Shown: piece after piece, positions 36,360 through 46,188 of the stretch
Layout: the number at the start of each line of letters is the position of its first letter
How positions within the stretch are numbered: position 1 is the stretch's first letter
From: Flavobacteriaceae bacterium CRH
GTDB taxonomy: Bacteria; Bacteroidota; Bacteroidia; Flavobacteriales; Flavobacteriaceae
Assembly (NCBI GenBank): GCA_001507425.1
Contig: LMAJ01000006.1
Span: 1 to 64,000 of the forward strand
Reading direction: 5' to 3'
Length of the DNA: 64,000 nt
The notes under the pieces: model-generated
The model's input: only the letters and a program-made list of their open reading frames with translations
What the model was told of the DNA's origin: nothing
The model's database searches: none
Translations under genes and position numbers: made by a program

Positions 36360-37475
36360 ATGCAAAAACGTAATAATTATACCGAAATCGAAGATTTTTT
36401 AGCTGATGAATCATTTCAATTGTGGATTCTTTCAAAAATTGATGAACAAGGCTGGGAGGAATGGACTTTAGAAAATCGTCAACGAGCAAAATTAGTTGAG
36501 GATGCCAGACTTTTATTATTAGCAATGAAAGTTACTGATGCTAATTTATCTCAGAATGATATTCTTGAAGCATTAGAATCTACCTGGAGTAAAATCGAAG
36601 AAAAAGAAAATTTTTACAACCATACTTCAAAATCAACAACAAGGTTTTTACAAAAGCATTGGTTGAGTTGTGCAGCTGCTGCTATTTTATTGATTTTTAT
36701 ATCTCTTTATGTTTTTAAAAATAATAGTATAATCAATAATAATGTTGTTACATACAACGAATTGATCGAAGATAATAATGAAGGTTTGGTGGAGCAAACT
36801 AATAATTCAGAAATATCTCAAATCATTACGTTATCTGATGGAAGTTCTGTTTTATTACAACCCAATAGTAAATTAAGTTATCCTAAAATCTTTACCGGGA
36901 ATGAAAGAAAGGTCTATTTATCCGGCGAAGGTTTCTTTGAAATTAGTAAAAATCCAAAAAAGCCTTTTTTTGTTTACGCAAACGAAATTGTAACAAGAGT
37001 AGTTGGTACTAGTTTTAGAATTAAAGCATATCAGGACCAACAAAATGTTGAAGTTCTTGTTCGCACCGGTAAAGTAAGGATACAATCAAACAGTTTAATT
37101 TCTAAATCAAGCGATCGCGAAATCGTACTACTTCCTAATCAGGCGCTTCGTTTTATTCGTAAAGATTTGGTTTTTAATAAAATAACCAATATCACTAAAG
37201 ATGAAGTTTTAGTTCATAGTGTTGGAAATATTGAACAGCTAAGCTTTGAATTTAACGATATTCCGATTGCTCAAATTTTTGAAACAATCGAGCAGGCTTA
37301 TTTAGTTGATATCGATTATCCTAAAGATAAACTTAAAGATTGCCACTTAACAACCTCATTAAGCGATCAGCCATTATCAGAGAAACTTAAAATCATTTGC
37401 AAAAGTATTGGCGGTGATAGTACATTCGAGATGAATGGAAATCAAATTACCATACATTCAGAAGGTTGTAATTAA
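36360..37475 (+). CDS. FecR-type anti-sigma factor
   Basis: A 371-residue inner-membrane regulator. The N-terminal cytoplasmic part (1-98) would hold the sigma factor; a single membrane helix lies at about 101-120 (CAAAAILLIFISLYVF); the periplasmic FecR domain follows, with ITLSDGSSVLLQPNSKLSY and VYLSGEGFFEISKNPKKPFFVY. The last 75 residues are the DUF4974 region (FNDIPIAQIFETIEQAYLVDI) that contacts the receptor STN domain. It sits 80 bp after the sigma gene. Confidence 0.9.
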   Translation: MQKRNNYTEIEDFLADESFQLWILSKIDEQGWEEWTLENRQRAKLVEDARLLLLAMKVTDANLSQNDILEALESTWSKIEEKENFYNHTSKSTTRFLQKHWLSCAAAAILLIFISLYVFKNNSIINNNVVTYNELIEDNNEGLVEQTNNSEISQIITLSDGSSVLLQPNSKLSYPKIFTGNERKVYLSGEGFFEISKNPKKPFFVYANEIVTRVVGTSFRIKAYQDQQNVEVLVRTGKVRIQSNSLISKSSDREIVLLPNQALRFIRKDLVFNKITNITKDEVLVHSVGNIEQLSFEFNDIPIAQIFETIEQAYLVDIDYPKDKLKDCHLTTSLSDQPLSEKLKIICKSIGGDSTFEMNGNQITIHSEGCN

Positions 37476-37686
37476 GCATATTTATTTCAAATAAATTTTA
37501 TCTAAAAAACTAAACTTAAACCAAATATCATTAAACGCCTATGTGAGAATAAAATGAATTAAAAAAGTGCCGAAATGCTGTAACATTATCGACACTTAAT
37601 AAAATTGAATTTCTCTCTGTAAAGAGTCATTCATTACGTTTCTTAAAAATACACTCGAACAGTATTAATCAAAACACACCAAAATT

Positions 37687-40600
37687 ATGAAAAAACCAGT
37701 TGTTAAACAACGATTACTCTACCGAATCATGAAAATAACGCTATTTCAGTTTGTCTTAGCACTTGTGTTTTCAAGTGTTACAATGGCAAACAGTATAAAC
37801 GGGCAGAAAAAACTAGATACCAAAGTTACAATTACAGTTGAAAATTTAACCTTGGACAATGCATTGTCTAAAATTGAAAAGTCTGCTCATGTAAAATTTT
37901 CTTACAATTCAAGACTTCCTCAATTAAATTATAAAGTTAGTATTGATGCTAATAATGAAATGCTGTCTAGTATTCTTAGCCGAATTCTGGCGCCTTTTAA
38001 TATCAGTTACTCAGAAATTAGCAATCAGATTATTTTACAAAAAAGTGCAATTGCAGATCCTTTTGCAAAAGCAGATAATCGTGATTCGCTTTTTGAAATA
38101 TTAACCGCAGGACCAATTATTAAAGGAAAAGTTACCGACCCAAGCGGAGTACCTTTGCCTGGAGCAACAGTATTGGCTAAAGGAACTAAAATAGCTGTAT
38201 TGACAGATTTTGATGGTAATTTTTCTATCGAAATGCCAGCGAATAGCACCGGTCTTGTTATTTCTTATGTTGGTATGGAAACAAAAGAAATAGGAATAGA
38301 AAATACTACTCCAACCATTATTTTAAGTGAATCAGGACAAAACTTAAAAGAAGTTGTAGTTACTACAGGTTACGAAAAAACATCTAAAAGAACTTTTACA
38401 GGAGCAATCAGTAAAATTTCTGGTGCAGAATTAAAAGTTGACGGTGTTGTAGACGTAAGTAGAATGATTGAAGGTAAAGCTGCCGGTGTTACCGTTCAAA
38501 ACGTAACTGGTACTTTTGGTACAGCTCCTAAAATTACTGTTCGTGGATCTTCTTCTATTTTTGGGGATACAAAGCCATTATGGGTAATTGATGGTGTTGT
38601 TCAGGAAGATATTATTAATATTTCGTTTGCTGATTTAGCTTCTGGAAATTCATCTACTTTGTTAAGTTCTGCAGTTGCGGGTTTAAATGCAAATGATATT
38701 CAGAGTATTGAGGTACTTAAAGATGCATCTGCAACCTCAATTTATGGTTCAAGATCATTAAATGGTGTTGTAGTTGTTACAACAAAACAAGGCCGTAGAG
38801 ATTCACCGCTAAAAGTGAGCTATTCTGTTGAAAATACAGTAAGAACAGTGCCAAGTTATACACAATACGATATCTTAAACTCCCAGGAATCAATGAGTGT
38901 TTTTCAGGAAATGAGAGGCAAAGGATATTTAGATTTAAGTTCTTCCTACACAGGAAGATTTGGAGGAGCGTATAATATTCTGGCAAAAGAAATAAATAGT
39001 TATGAAACATCAGGTGGTCAATTTGGTGTTAAAAATGAGCAACCTTATATCAATAATTTTTTAAAGAAATACGAATTAGCGAATACAGATTGGTTTAATG
39101 TTTTATTCAGACCATCTATCACTCAAAATCACTCTTTAAGTTTTTCTGGTGGCGGAAAAAACAACACTTTTTACGCTTCATTGGGTTATTATGCAGATCC
39201 GGGATGGACCATTGCTGATAAAGTAAAACAATTATCATCAAACATAAAAGGAACTTTTTTCGTAAACGACAGATTGAGTATAACTTTATCTACACTAGCT
39301 TCTATTCGTGATCAGGAAGCGCCTGGTTCTTATGAAAGCAAACAAGATGTTGTTTTTGGAAAAACAACCAGAGATTTTGACATCAATCCGTTTAATTATG
39401 TTTTGAGTACAAGCAGAACTTTAAGACCCTATGATGATAATGGTAATTTAGAATATTATCAAAACAATTGGGCGCCAATGAATATTATTAACGAATTAGA
39501 AAATAACAAGTTAGAAATAAAAGTTAAAGACATTCGTTTTCAAATGGACTTAGATTATAAACTAAATAAAAATTTAACTTATAATCTTACTGGTTCTGCA
39601 CGTTATGCTAATACTTCAAGAGAGCATAAAATTTATGAAGGTTCAAATGTAGTTGGAGCCTATAATGCAGGTGTTGGTGATACTGAAAATGCTCAGATAC
39701 AAGAAGCGAATGTATTTCTTTATCAGGATCCAAATGATTTAACAGCACCAAAAATATCGGTATTGCCAAGTGGTGGATTTTTAAGAAAATTCAGCAATGA
39801 TATGACTTCATATAATATCAGAAATAGTATTACTTACAGAAATACAATACAGGATAAACATGAAGTAGAAGGTTTCTTTGGTACAGAGCTTAGATCGTTA
39901 GATAGAAATAATGATAATTTTACGGCTGTTGGACTTCAGTATGATAAAGGTTTCACCTCTTTTATTGATCCAAAAATTATTGAAAAAATAGTAAATGGAG
40001 GAGATTCTTATTATGAATTTGGAGCAGAGAGAGAAAGAACAGTTGGTTTTTTTGGAAAAGTAGGATATACCTATGATCGCCGCTATACAGCATCTGTAAC
40101 AGGTCGTTATGATGGATCAAACAGACAAGGAAACAGTAATTCGTCAAGATGGCTTCCGACTTATACTTTCAGTGGAAAATGGAATATTAAGGAAGAAAAT
40201 TTCATGAAAAATGTTGAATCTGTAAATAATTTAGCTTTAAGAGCTTCTTACGGACTTACAGCAACAGCTGGTCCTGCAACAAATTCATTAGCAATTTACA
40301 AAAGTTTTATAACAGATCGTTTTAACCTTTCAGATAGAGAAAATGCAATTAGAATTGAAGATTTGCAGAATCAGGATTTGACTTGGGAAAAACAATTCGA
40401 GACAAATATTGGTCTGGATTTAGCTATGTTCAATAACAGAATTCAATTTACTACAGATGTTTACAGCCGTAAAGCATTTGATTTGATCGATTACGTAATT
40501 ACTTCAGGTATCGGTGGAGAATCTGTTAAGCAGGGAAATAACGCAGACATGGAAACCAAAGGTATTGAGGTTGGTTTTACTACTCAAAACATTGTAACAG

Positions 40601-41403
40601 ATAATTTTAAATGGTCAACAACATTAAACTTCTCTGTTTATGATCAAAAAATTACAAAATTGCAAAATAGGCCGTCAGCATTTGATTTAGTTGATTCAAA
40701 TGGAGGAAATGCAGTTGGACATCCTAGAAATTCAATTTATTCTTACGAATTTACCGGATTAAATAACCAGGGATTACCAACCTTTAACTTACAGGACGGA
40801 GCTACAAGCAATATAACTGGGGCTGATTTTCAAGATACGAAAGACGTAACGAATTATTTAAAGTATGAAGGGTCGATAGAACCAAATAAATCAATTGGTT
40901 TAGCCAATACGTTTACTTATAAAAACTGGTCTTTGTATGTTTTTGTAGTAGGATCAGGAGGAAACAAAGTTCGTTTAAATCCTGTTTACAGCAACGAATA
41001 TAATGATTTAACAGTTTTTACTAAAGAATATACAAACAGATGGATAAATCCCGGAGACGAAAAATATACTAATGTTCCTGTAATTGCTGATAGGTTATTA
41101 AATAGAAATTATGGAGAAGATAATTTAGAAATCGCTTATAACACTTATAATTTTTCAAATGTTAGGGTAGCAGACGGTGATTTTGTGAGGTTGAAAAACG
41201 TTTCACTTAGCTGGGAATTTCCTAAAGATTACAAGAGAAAATTAGGGTTGAGTACTTTCACCTTAAAAGGATCAGCAGTAAATCCGTGGTTAATATATGC
41301 AGACAAAGATTTGCACGGACAGGATCCTGAATTTCGTAATACAGGAGGTGTGGCATTTCCAATTACGTCACAATATACTTTTGCAATAAATATTTCATTT
41401 TAA
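37687..41403 (+). CDS. SusC/RagA TonB-linked outer-membrane receptor with STN domain
   Basis: A 1238-residue outer-membrane transporter. After a long signal region, residues about 50-105 form the STN domain that signals to FecR. A carboxypeptidase-like regulatory domain starts near 143 (IIKGKVTDPSGVPLPGATV), then the plug (SKRTFTGAISKISGAEL; IQSIEVLKDASATSIYGSRS), then the 22-strand barrel ending in INISF. It imports a substrate handed over by the SusD lipoprotein next to it, using TonB energy. The presence of STN and of the ECF/FecR genes shows substrate-induced control. No glycoside hydrolase lies nearby, so the cargo is probably not a polysaccharide. Confidence 0.95.
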   Translation: MKKPVVKQRLLYRIMKITLFQFVLALVFSSVTMANSINGQKKLDTKVTITVENLTLDNALSKIEKSAHVKFSYNSRLPQLNYKVSIDANNEMLSSILSRILAPFNISYSEISNQIILQKSAIADPFAKADNRDSLFEILTAGPIIKGKVTDPSGVPLPGATVLAKGTKIAVLTDFDGNFSIEMPANSTGLVISYVGMETKEIGIENTTPTIILSESGQNLKEVVVTTGYEKTSKRTFTGAISKISGAELKVDGVVDVSRMIEGKAAGVTVQNVTGTFGTAPKITVRGSSSIFGDTKPLWVIDGVVQEDIINISFADLASGNSSTLLSSAVAGLNANDIQSIEVLKDASATSIYGSRSLNGVVVVTTKQGRRDSPLKVSYSVENTVRTVPSYTQYDILNSQESMSVFQEMRGKGYLDLSSSYTGRFGGAYNILAKEINSYETSGGQFGVKNEQPYINNFLKKYELANTDWFNVLFRPSITQNHSLSFSGGGKNNTFYASLGYYADPGWTIADKVKQLSSNIKGTFFVNDRLSITLSTLASIRDQEAPGSYESKQDVVFGKTTRDFDINPFNYVLSTSRTLRPYDDNGNLEYYQNNWAPMNIINELENNKLEIKVKDIRFQMDLDYKLNKNLTYNLTGSARYANTSREHKIYEGSNVVGAYNAGVGDTENAQIQEANVFLYQDPNDLTAPKISVLPSGGFLRKFSNDMTSYNIRNSITYRNTIQDKHEVEGFFGTELRSLDRNNDNFTAVGLQYDKGFTSFIDPKIIEKIVNGGDSYYEFGAERERTVGFFGKVGYTYDRRYTASVTGRYDGSNRQGNSNSSRWLPTYTFSGKWNIKEENFMKNVESVNNLALRASYGLTATAGPATNSLAIYKSFITDRFNLSDRENAIRIEDLQNQDLTWEKQFETNIGLDLAMFNNRIQFTTDVYSRKAFDLIDYVITSGIGGESVKQGNNADMETKGIEVGFTTQNIVTDNFKWSTTLNFSVYDQKITKLQNRPSAFDLVDSNGGNAVGHPRNSIYSYEFTGLNNQGLPTFNLQDGATSNITGADFQDTKDVTNYLKYEGSIEPNKSIGLANTFTYKNWSLYVFVVGSGGNKVRLNPVYSNEYNDLTVFTKEYTNRWINPGDEKYTNVPVIADRLLNRNYGEDNLEIAYNTYNFSNVRVADGDFVRLKNVSLSWEFPKDYKRKLGLSTFTLKGSAVNPWLIYADKDLHGQDPEFRNTGGVAFPITSQYTFAINISF

Positions 41404-41414
41404 TATAATTGATT

Positions 41415-42899
41415 ATGAAAAATATAAAAATTACCTTATCATTATTAGTATTGATAAGTCTTACCAGCTGTGATGATTTTTTATCAGAGATACCAGATAA
41501 CAGAACTCAAATTGACACACCTGAGAAAATCTCAGAACTTTTGGTTACCGCTTATCCAAACAGAACATATATGAGTATTGCAGAAACAATGTCAGATAAT
41601 GTATTTGACAGCGAAATGCAAGAGGCAAACACGGACAACACCCAGAGCTACAATTGGGAAATGCAAACTCAAATAGGAATTGATACAGAATCAGCTTTTT
41701 GGAATGCATCATACGAAGCAATAGCCGCTGCCAATCAGGCTTTGGTCTCAATTGAAGAGTTAGGTAATCCTGCCAGCTTAAACCCGCAAAAGGGCGAAGC
41801 ATTAGTAGCAAGAGCTTATTCTCATTTTATGCTGGTTCAATTTTGGTCAAACAGATATAATCCTGCAACTGCAGCCACAGATTTAGGAATTCCGTATGTA
41901 ACAAAACCGGAAGGAGCTTTATTAGAAAAATACAAACGAAACACTGTTAAGGAAGTATTTGATTTTATTGAGCAGGATCTTACAGAAGGATTAAAATATA
42001 TAACTAGCGATTATAAAGAAGTTAAATACCATTTTAATGTTGAAGCAGCCAAAGCTTTTGCCAGTCGTTTTTATTTAATAAAAGGTGATTGGGATAAAGT
42101 ACTTGAAATTTCGAAAGGGTTAGGTTCTGAACCTGCTAATCTTAGAGATTATGCAGCCTTTAATGCAACAGCTTTTGCAGACAGACCAGTTGAATTTTCA
42201 AGGGTAGAACAGCCTACAAACTTATTAGTAGATTACCCTAACTCAATTTGGGGCAGAAGTTATTCCCTTAGATTTACTTTGGCAGGAAACAGATCTGATG
42301 AAATTTTAGGACCAGAAACAAACATCTGGGGTAAACGCTGGCTGATAATTCCTTCTGGTCAATACAGAGGCGGAGTAACAGTTTTAGTGCCTAAATTCTA
42401 TGAATACTTTAAATATACAAATGTAACTGCAGGTATTGGAGAACCTTATACAGGTACGGTACTTTTAAGTAATGATGAATTCTTCTTAAACAGAATTGAA
42501 GCGCACGTAATGAAAAATCAAATTGATGAAGCAAATGCTGAATTAGAATATTTTCTGGCAACGAGAACATCGGGCTATAATCCAGCTACAGATGTGTTAA
42601 CAGAAGAAGATATCGTTGATTTTTATCCGGCAGTTGCCAATGAATTTACACCATATTATGCATTAACTCCGGTACAAACTTCTTATATAAAAGCTATCGC
42701 CGAGGCAAGAAGAAGAGAATTTATACATGAAGGATTAAGATGGTTTGATATAAAACGCTTTAATCTTGTTGTAGAGCACAACACATATCAGTTTGGCCAG
42801 ATAATAAGAAACAATGTTTTAGTGAAGGATGACAAGCGAAGAGCTTTACAAATACCACAAAGAGCATCAGATTTAGGAATTGAAAAAAATCCTCGATAA
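41415..42899 (+). CDS. SusD/RagB substrate-binding lipoprotein
   Basis: A 494-residue SusD-like protein with a lipobox at LISLTSC (Cys19), so it is anchored in the outer membrane facing out. The TPR-like helices and the segments AIAAANQALVSIEEL, ALVARAYSHFMLVQFW and AEARRREFIHEGLRWFDIKRF, which closes the family, are all visible. It forms the lid on the SusC channel. The ATG at 41415 gives a normal lipoprotein signal; the TTG six bases earlier is less likely. It lies 11 bp after the susC stop. Confidence 0.95.
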   Translation: MKNIKITLSLLVLISLTSCDDFLSEIPDNRTQIDTPEKISELLVTAYPNRTYMSIAETMSDNVFDSEMQEANTDNTQSYNWEMQTQIGIDTESAFWNASYEAIAAANQALVSIEELGNPASLNPQKGEALVARAYSHFMLVQFWSNRYNPATAATDLGIPYVTKPEGALLEKYKRNTVKEVFDFIEQDLTEGLKYITSDYKEVKYHFNVEAAKAFASRFYLIKGDWDKVLEISKGLGSEPANLRDYAAFNATAFADRPVEFSRVEQPTNLLVDYPNSIWGRSYSLRFTLAGNRSDEILGPETNIWGKRWLIIPSGQYRGGVTVLVPKFYEYFKYTNVTAGIGEPYTGTVLLSNDEFFLNRIEAHVMKNQIDEANAELEYFLATRTSGYNPATDVLTEEDIVDFYPAVANEFTPYYALTPVQTSYIKAIAEARRREFIHEGLRWFDIKRFNLVVEHNTYQFGQIIRNNVLVKDDKRRALQIPQRASDLGIEKNPR

Positions 42900-42918
42900 A
42901 AATTTAATTTTAAGTATT

Positions 42919-43779
42919 ATGAAAATATTAAAAATATATAAAGTTATTATAGCAATTACAGGAGTATTGTTTTTTGTATCCTGTGCTCAGGAAGACCAGC
43001 TAACCGAAAGTCAATTAGACTATTCAGAGCCTGTTAAAACAGATTTGGACAGATGGATAGATTCGAGTTTTTTAGACCCATATAATATTAAGGTTTATTA
43101 TGAATGGAATCAAAACCTGGTAGACAACAGCCGCTATTTGTTTCCGCCAACGGTAGATAAAGTTCAGCCTGCACTAGAGGTTGTTAAAAAAATCTGGATC
43201 GATAGTTATTCAACAATTGGAGGTGCAGATTTTGTTAAAAAAATTGCACCAAGAGAATTTGTTTTGGTTGGAGGTATAAATCGTAATTCAACAGGAACAA
43301 TAACCTTAGGTCTTGCCGAAGGAGGTCAAAGAGTTTCACTTTTTCAGGTAGATAATTTAGACAGAACAAGTAGAGATGAAGTTACAGAATTTATTCATAC
43401 AATTCAGCATGAATATGTACACATCTTAAATCAGACAAAACCTTTTGATGTACAGGCGTGGGCAAAATTAACTCCTTCCGGATACACTTCAAGCTGGTAT
43501 GTAGAAGCTACATCAGACTCTAGAGAACTGGGGTTTGTAACAAGTTACGCCAGATTAAACGTTATAGAAGATTTTGCAGAAACGGCATCTATTATCTTAA
43601 CAAGTTCAAAAGCAGAATATGCTGCAATTTTGGCTAGTGTAACAGATCCGGTTGGTTTAGCTAATATCAAAAAGAAAGAAGCAATTGTAGTTCAGTATTA
43701 TAAAGACGCTTTTGGTATTGATTTTTATGCTTTAAGAGATGAAGCGCAAAAAAATACTGATGCCGTTATCAACGACTAA
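42919..43779 (+). CDS. SusCD-associated zinc metallohydrolase lipoprotein
   Basis: A 286-residue lipoprotein (lipobox FFVSC, Cys22). The zinc motif HEYVH lies at about residues 163-167 within EFIHTIQHEYVHILNQ, and a later WYVEATSDSRELGFVT could supply the third ligand. This matches the putative metallopeptidase family that travels with SusC/SusD pairs (substrate import-associated zinc metallohydrolase). It probably cuts a peptide-containing substrate at the cell surface before or during import. The gene begins 19 bp after the susD stop, using the ATG that gives a proper lipoprotein signal. Confidence 0.85.
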   Translation: MKILKIYKVIIAITGVLFFVSCAQEDQLTESQLDYSEPVKTDLDRWIDSSFLDPYNIKVYYEWNQNLVDNSRYLFPPTVDKVQPALEVVKKIWIDSYSTIGGADFVKKIAPREFVLVGGINRNSTGTITLGLAEGGQRVSLFQVDNLDRTSRDEVTEFIHTIQHEYVHILNQTKPFDVQAWAKLTPSGYTSSWYVEATSDSRELGFVTSYARLNVIEDFAETASIILTSSKAEYAAILASVTDPVGLANIKKKEAIVVQYYKDAFGIDFYALRDEAQKNTDAVIND

Positions 43780-43823
43780 GACCTCAATAATAATGAGCAA
43801 TAATTAATATAAAAATCAATATT

Positions 43824-45179
43824 ATGAAAGTAAAATATATATATAAGTACTTGATAATTGCTTTTGCAGCAATAGTATTGGGTGCATGTACAAATACAGA
43901 AGTTGATCAAAAATTTGATCAGACTCCTACAGAGCGATTAAATGCCCGTAAAACGGAATTAAATGATTTACTGCTTTCATCGCAAGAAGGATGGAAGGCA
44001 GTTTACTATACAGATAGTACACAATTAGGTGGTTTTACTCATATTTTTAAATTTTTGCCAGACGGCAAAGTAGATATGGCATCAGATTTTAGTGATTCTA
44101 AACACGAAGGTGATGCAATTGTAAAGAGAAGTCAGTATGAAATTCAGACAGGAAGCACGGTAAGTCTGGTTTTCACGACAGCCAATAAAATTCATCTTTT
44201 ATCAGATTCTAATAACTATCCGACAGCCGCACTTGTTGGTAAAGGATATTTGGGTGATTTTCAATTTTTTTACTACGGGCAGGAAAACGGAGAGATTATT
44301 TTTAGAACGAATAGAAATGGTCATGAATTAAGATTTGTAAAAGCAACGGCACAAGACTGGACAGATTTGGCAGAAAGTATTGTTATAAATCAAAATATAA
44401 CAGGAACTCCTACAAGCCCTTTGTTTAGATTAGTTGAAATAAATGACGGGTCTTCAATAGAACAGTTTGAATTTAATTATAATACAAATGCACGTTTTGG
44501 TGTGGCTACATCTTTAGTACCAAATTCTAACAAAAGTATCAACTTGGCATTATCATTTACACCTACAGGCGCAGTAGTAAAACCTGCGGTAGTAGTAAAA
44601 GGGCAAAAATTATCAAATTTTGTTTACGATGAAACTACTACAAATTTTGTAGCAACGGGAACTGGCGGAGTAACTGCAACCATTAAATTTACAAATACAC
44701 CACCTACACTAACAGATGATTATAAATTGTTGCTGCCTGGCAGATCTACCCTTGCATTTGGTTATTATCCTGGTGATTATATAGAAGATGCACCAACTAA
44801 TTCGCAATTATTCTATGAAGAACTTGATAAAATAAATGCATTATTACCGGCGGGTCAATTTGTTACTTCAATTCAGATCTATACAAATCATTCATTAGGA
44901 AATTTCATTTACTACACTTTTTCTGGGCGATCAGCTATTTTTCATTATGTAGATATAATAGAAGATGCGGCTGGTAAAAAGATTATTTTAAAACACAAAT
45001 CATGGAGCGGAAATACAACAGCACCGGCACCGGCATTCCTGGCAAGTTTTGATAGTCATTTGGTAGATCCAAACGGAATCTATGTGAAAAAAGAAAGCTT
45101 TAAAATGGGGTATACAAATACAGTTTACACATTTACAAGTTCTTCAAGCTCATTTAGAATGTCAGTTTGGTTATTGTAA
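43824..45179 (+). CDS. DUF4302 family lipoprotein
   Basis: A 451-residue lipoprotein (lipobox IVLGAC, Cys22). The N-terminal region TPTERLNARKTELNDLLLSSQEGWKAVYYTD is typical of DUF4302, followed by a repeated beta-rich fold in which strand pairs read FKFLPDGKVDMASDF and FFYYGQENGEIIFRTNR. The family regularly stands next to SusC, SusD and the zinc metallohydrolase, and probably helps to bind the cargo at the surface. Its function is not established. It is 44 bp after the metallohydrolase gene, and a terminator follows it. Confidence 0.8.
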   Translation: MKVKYIYKYLIIAFAAIVLGACTNTEVDQKFDQTPTERLNARKTELNDLLLSSQEGWKAVYYTDSTQLGGFTHIFKFLPDGKVDMASDFSDSKHEGDAIVKRSQYEIQTGSTVSLVFTTANKIHLLSDSNNYPTAALVGKGYLGDFQFFYYGQENGEIIFRTNRNGHELRFVKATAQDWTDLAESIVINQNITGTPTSPLFRLVEINDGSSIEQFEFNYNTNARFGVATSLVPNSNKSINLALSFTPTGAVVKPAVVVKGQKLSNFVYDETTTNFVATGTGGVTATIKFTNTPPTLTDDYKLLLPGRSTLAFGYYPGDYIEDAPTNSQLFYEELDKINALLPAGQFVTSIQIYTNHSLGNFIYYTFSGRSAIFHYVDIIEDAAGKKIILKHKSWSGNTTAPAPAFLASFDSHLVDPNGIYVKKESFKMGYTNTVYTFTSSSSSFRMSVWLL

Positions 45180-45205
45180 AAAAAAGTTTTAGTTTAATGT
45201 ATAGT

Positions 45206-45240
45206 AAAGAAAGCAGATCCCTTTTTGAGCTGCTTTCTTT
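45206..45240 (+). terminator. Terminator after the DUF4302 gene
   Basis: AAAGAAAGCAG pairs exactly with CTGCTTTCTTT around a 13-base loop. The last bases of the stem form the T-rich tail. Read-through to the two small genes is possible. Confidence 0.7.
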
Positions 45241-45284
45241 CAAAATATTTTAGAAATATTAAAATATTTTAAATTTTGAATAAC

Positions 45285-45572
45285 ATGATAAAAAACTATT
45301 ATACACCATTCAGGATTATTCTTATTTTAGGTTTCCTGTTTCATATCGCTGTATCGCAAATATGGGGAAGAGAATATGCGAGATATTATATGTATCTCTT
45401 AATATTAATAATGATTCCATTCCTGATTTTTGAACTTGTGAAACAAAGAAGGGAAGACAAAGCGACAGGTACACAGAATTTTAAATTATCAATGTACAGT
45501 ATATTGATTACGGTGGTAATTGTGGGAATTTTATTTTTTCTCATTAATTCAAACTATCCATCAGCATTTTAA
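45285..45572 (+). CDS. Small two- or three-helix membrane protein
   Basis: A 95-residue protein with three hydrophobic stretches, at about residues 10-25, 33-50 and 68-88, and a basic loop VKQRREDKATGTQNFKL between the second and third. No family was recognised. The ATG at 45285 is preferred over a TTG nine bases before. It stands between the DUF4302 gene and the leader-like peptide gene; small membrane proteins in such a place can be immunity or processing factors, but that is a guess. Confidence 0.55.
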   Translation: MIKNYYTPFRIILILGFLFHIAVSQIWGREYARYYMYLLILIMIPFLIFELVKQRREDKATGTQNFKLSMYSILITVVIVGILFFLINSNYPSAF

Positions 45573-45708
45573 TCGTTTAGTTTTAATTTTTATTTGGAGA
45601 AAGCAGTTCATTTTTTTGGACTGTTTTTTTTCTTCTTTTTTAATTATAAGTCTGAATCTCAACAGACTTAAAAGGATTGAGTCAACAATATTTAATAACC
45701 TAATTATT

Positions 45709-45945
45709 ATGATAAAAGCACTTATAAATTTTAGAGGAATAGAAGTTCTTGGAAAAGAAGAACAAAAAAGCATCATTGGAAAAGGAAAAAATACGCCGCC
45801 GCAAGTAGGCGCTTGCGCTGATGGAGATTGGGCCCCAATTGGAGCTAATCCGGCAAATTATCCTAATTATCCATGTGCACATATAATTGGCGAAGTACCT
45901 TGTTTGCCAACATTTTTACCTGATGGAACTATATTAGAATGCTAA
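45709..45945 (+). CDS. Candidate secreted four-cysteine peptide with leader-like N-terminus
   Basis: A 78-residue peptide. Residues 1-27 (through GIEVLGKEEQKSIIGKGK) resemble the leader peptides of Bacteroidota bacteriocin-like and natural-product precursors, which usually end LSKxEQKxIxGG; here GKGK stands where GG is normal. The rest is rich in Pro, Ala, Asn and Gly, with Cys36, Cys56, Cys65 and the final Cys78, so two disulfides or thioether bridges are possible. The ATT-ATG start context is like that of neighbouring genes, and a strong terminator follows. No peptidase-ABC exporter or modifying enzyme lies within the window. Confidence 0.55.
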   Translation: MIKALINFRGIEVLGKEEQKSIIGKGKNTPPQVGACADGDWAPIGANPANYPNYPCAHIIGEVPCLPTFLPDGTILEC

Positions 45946-45964
45946 CATACAGTAAAATCATTAT

Positions 45965-45997
45965 AAAAACCGTTTCATAATTTGAAGCGGTTTTTTT
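45965..45997 (+). terminator. Terminator after the four-cysteine peptide gene
   Basis: AAAAACCGTTTC pairs with GAAGCGGTTTTT (one G-T pair) around a short AT loop, with a T run. It closes the uptake locus. Confidence 0.8.
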
Positions 45998-46081
45998 GTG
46001 AATAATTCTCTTAACTATTTTTAAAACGTACTCTCTTTCTATAAATATACATTTGCTATTTTTTTAAAAAGGGAATTATCA

Positions 46082-46089
46082 TATATTTG
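46082..46089 (+). promoter_or_regulatory. TAnnTTTG box upstream of fabG
   Basis: TATATTTG gives an expected start near 46096 and a leader of about 90 bases. That leader would begin with a TCATTCA-AAGCCCC-TGAATGA hairpin at 46094-46114. Confidence 0.5.
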
Positions 46090-46188
46090 ACATGTCATTC
46101 AAAGCCCCTGAATGATCCATATTTTCTGTGATTGTTTTTAATTGCAGGATACAGGAATAACAAAATAAAAATAAAATTAATTTTGAAT

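Noticed and set aside
45520..45708. In-frame upstream extension of the four-cysteine peptide, with an ATG at 45520
   Set aside because: The extension overlaps the 3' end of the small membrane protein gene in another frame, is full of Phe, Ile and Leu from T runs, and lacks a convincing signal; the ATG at 45709 has the same context as neighbouring genes.
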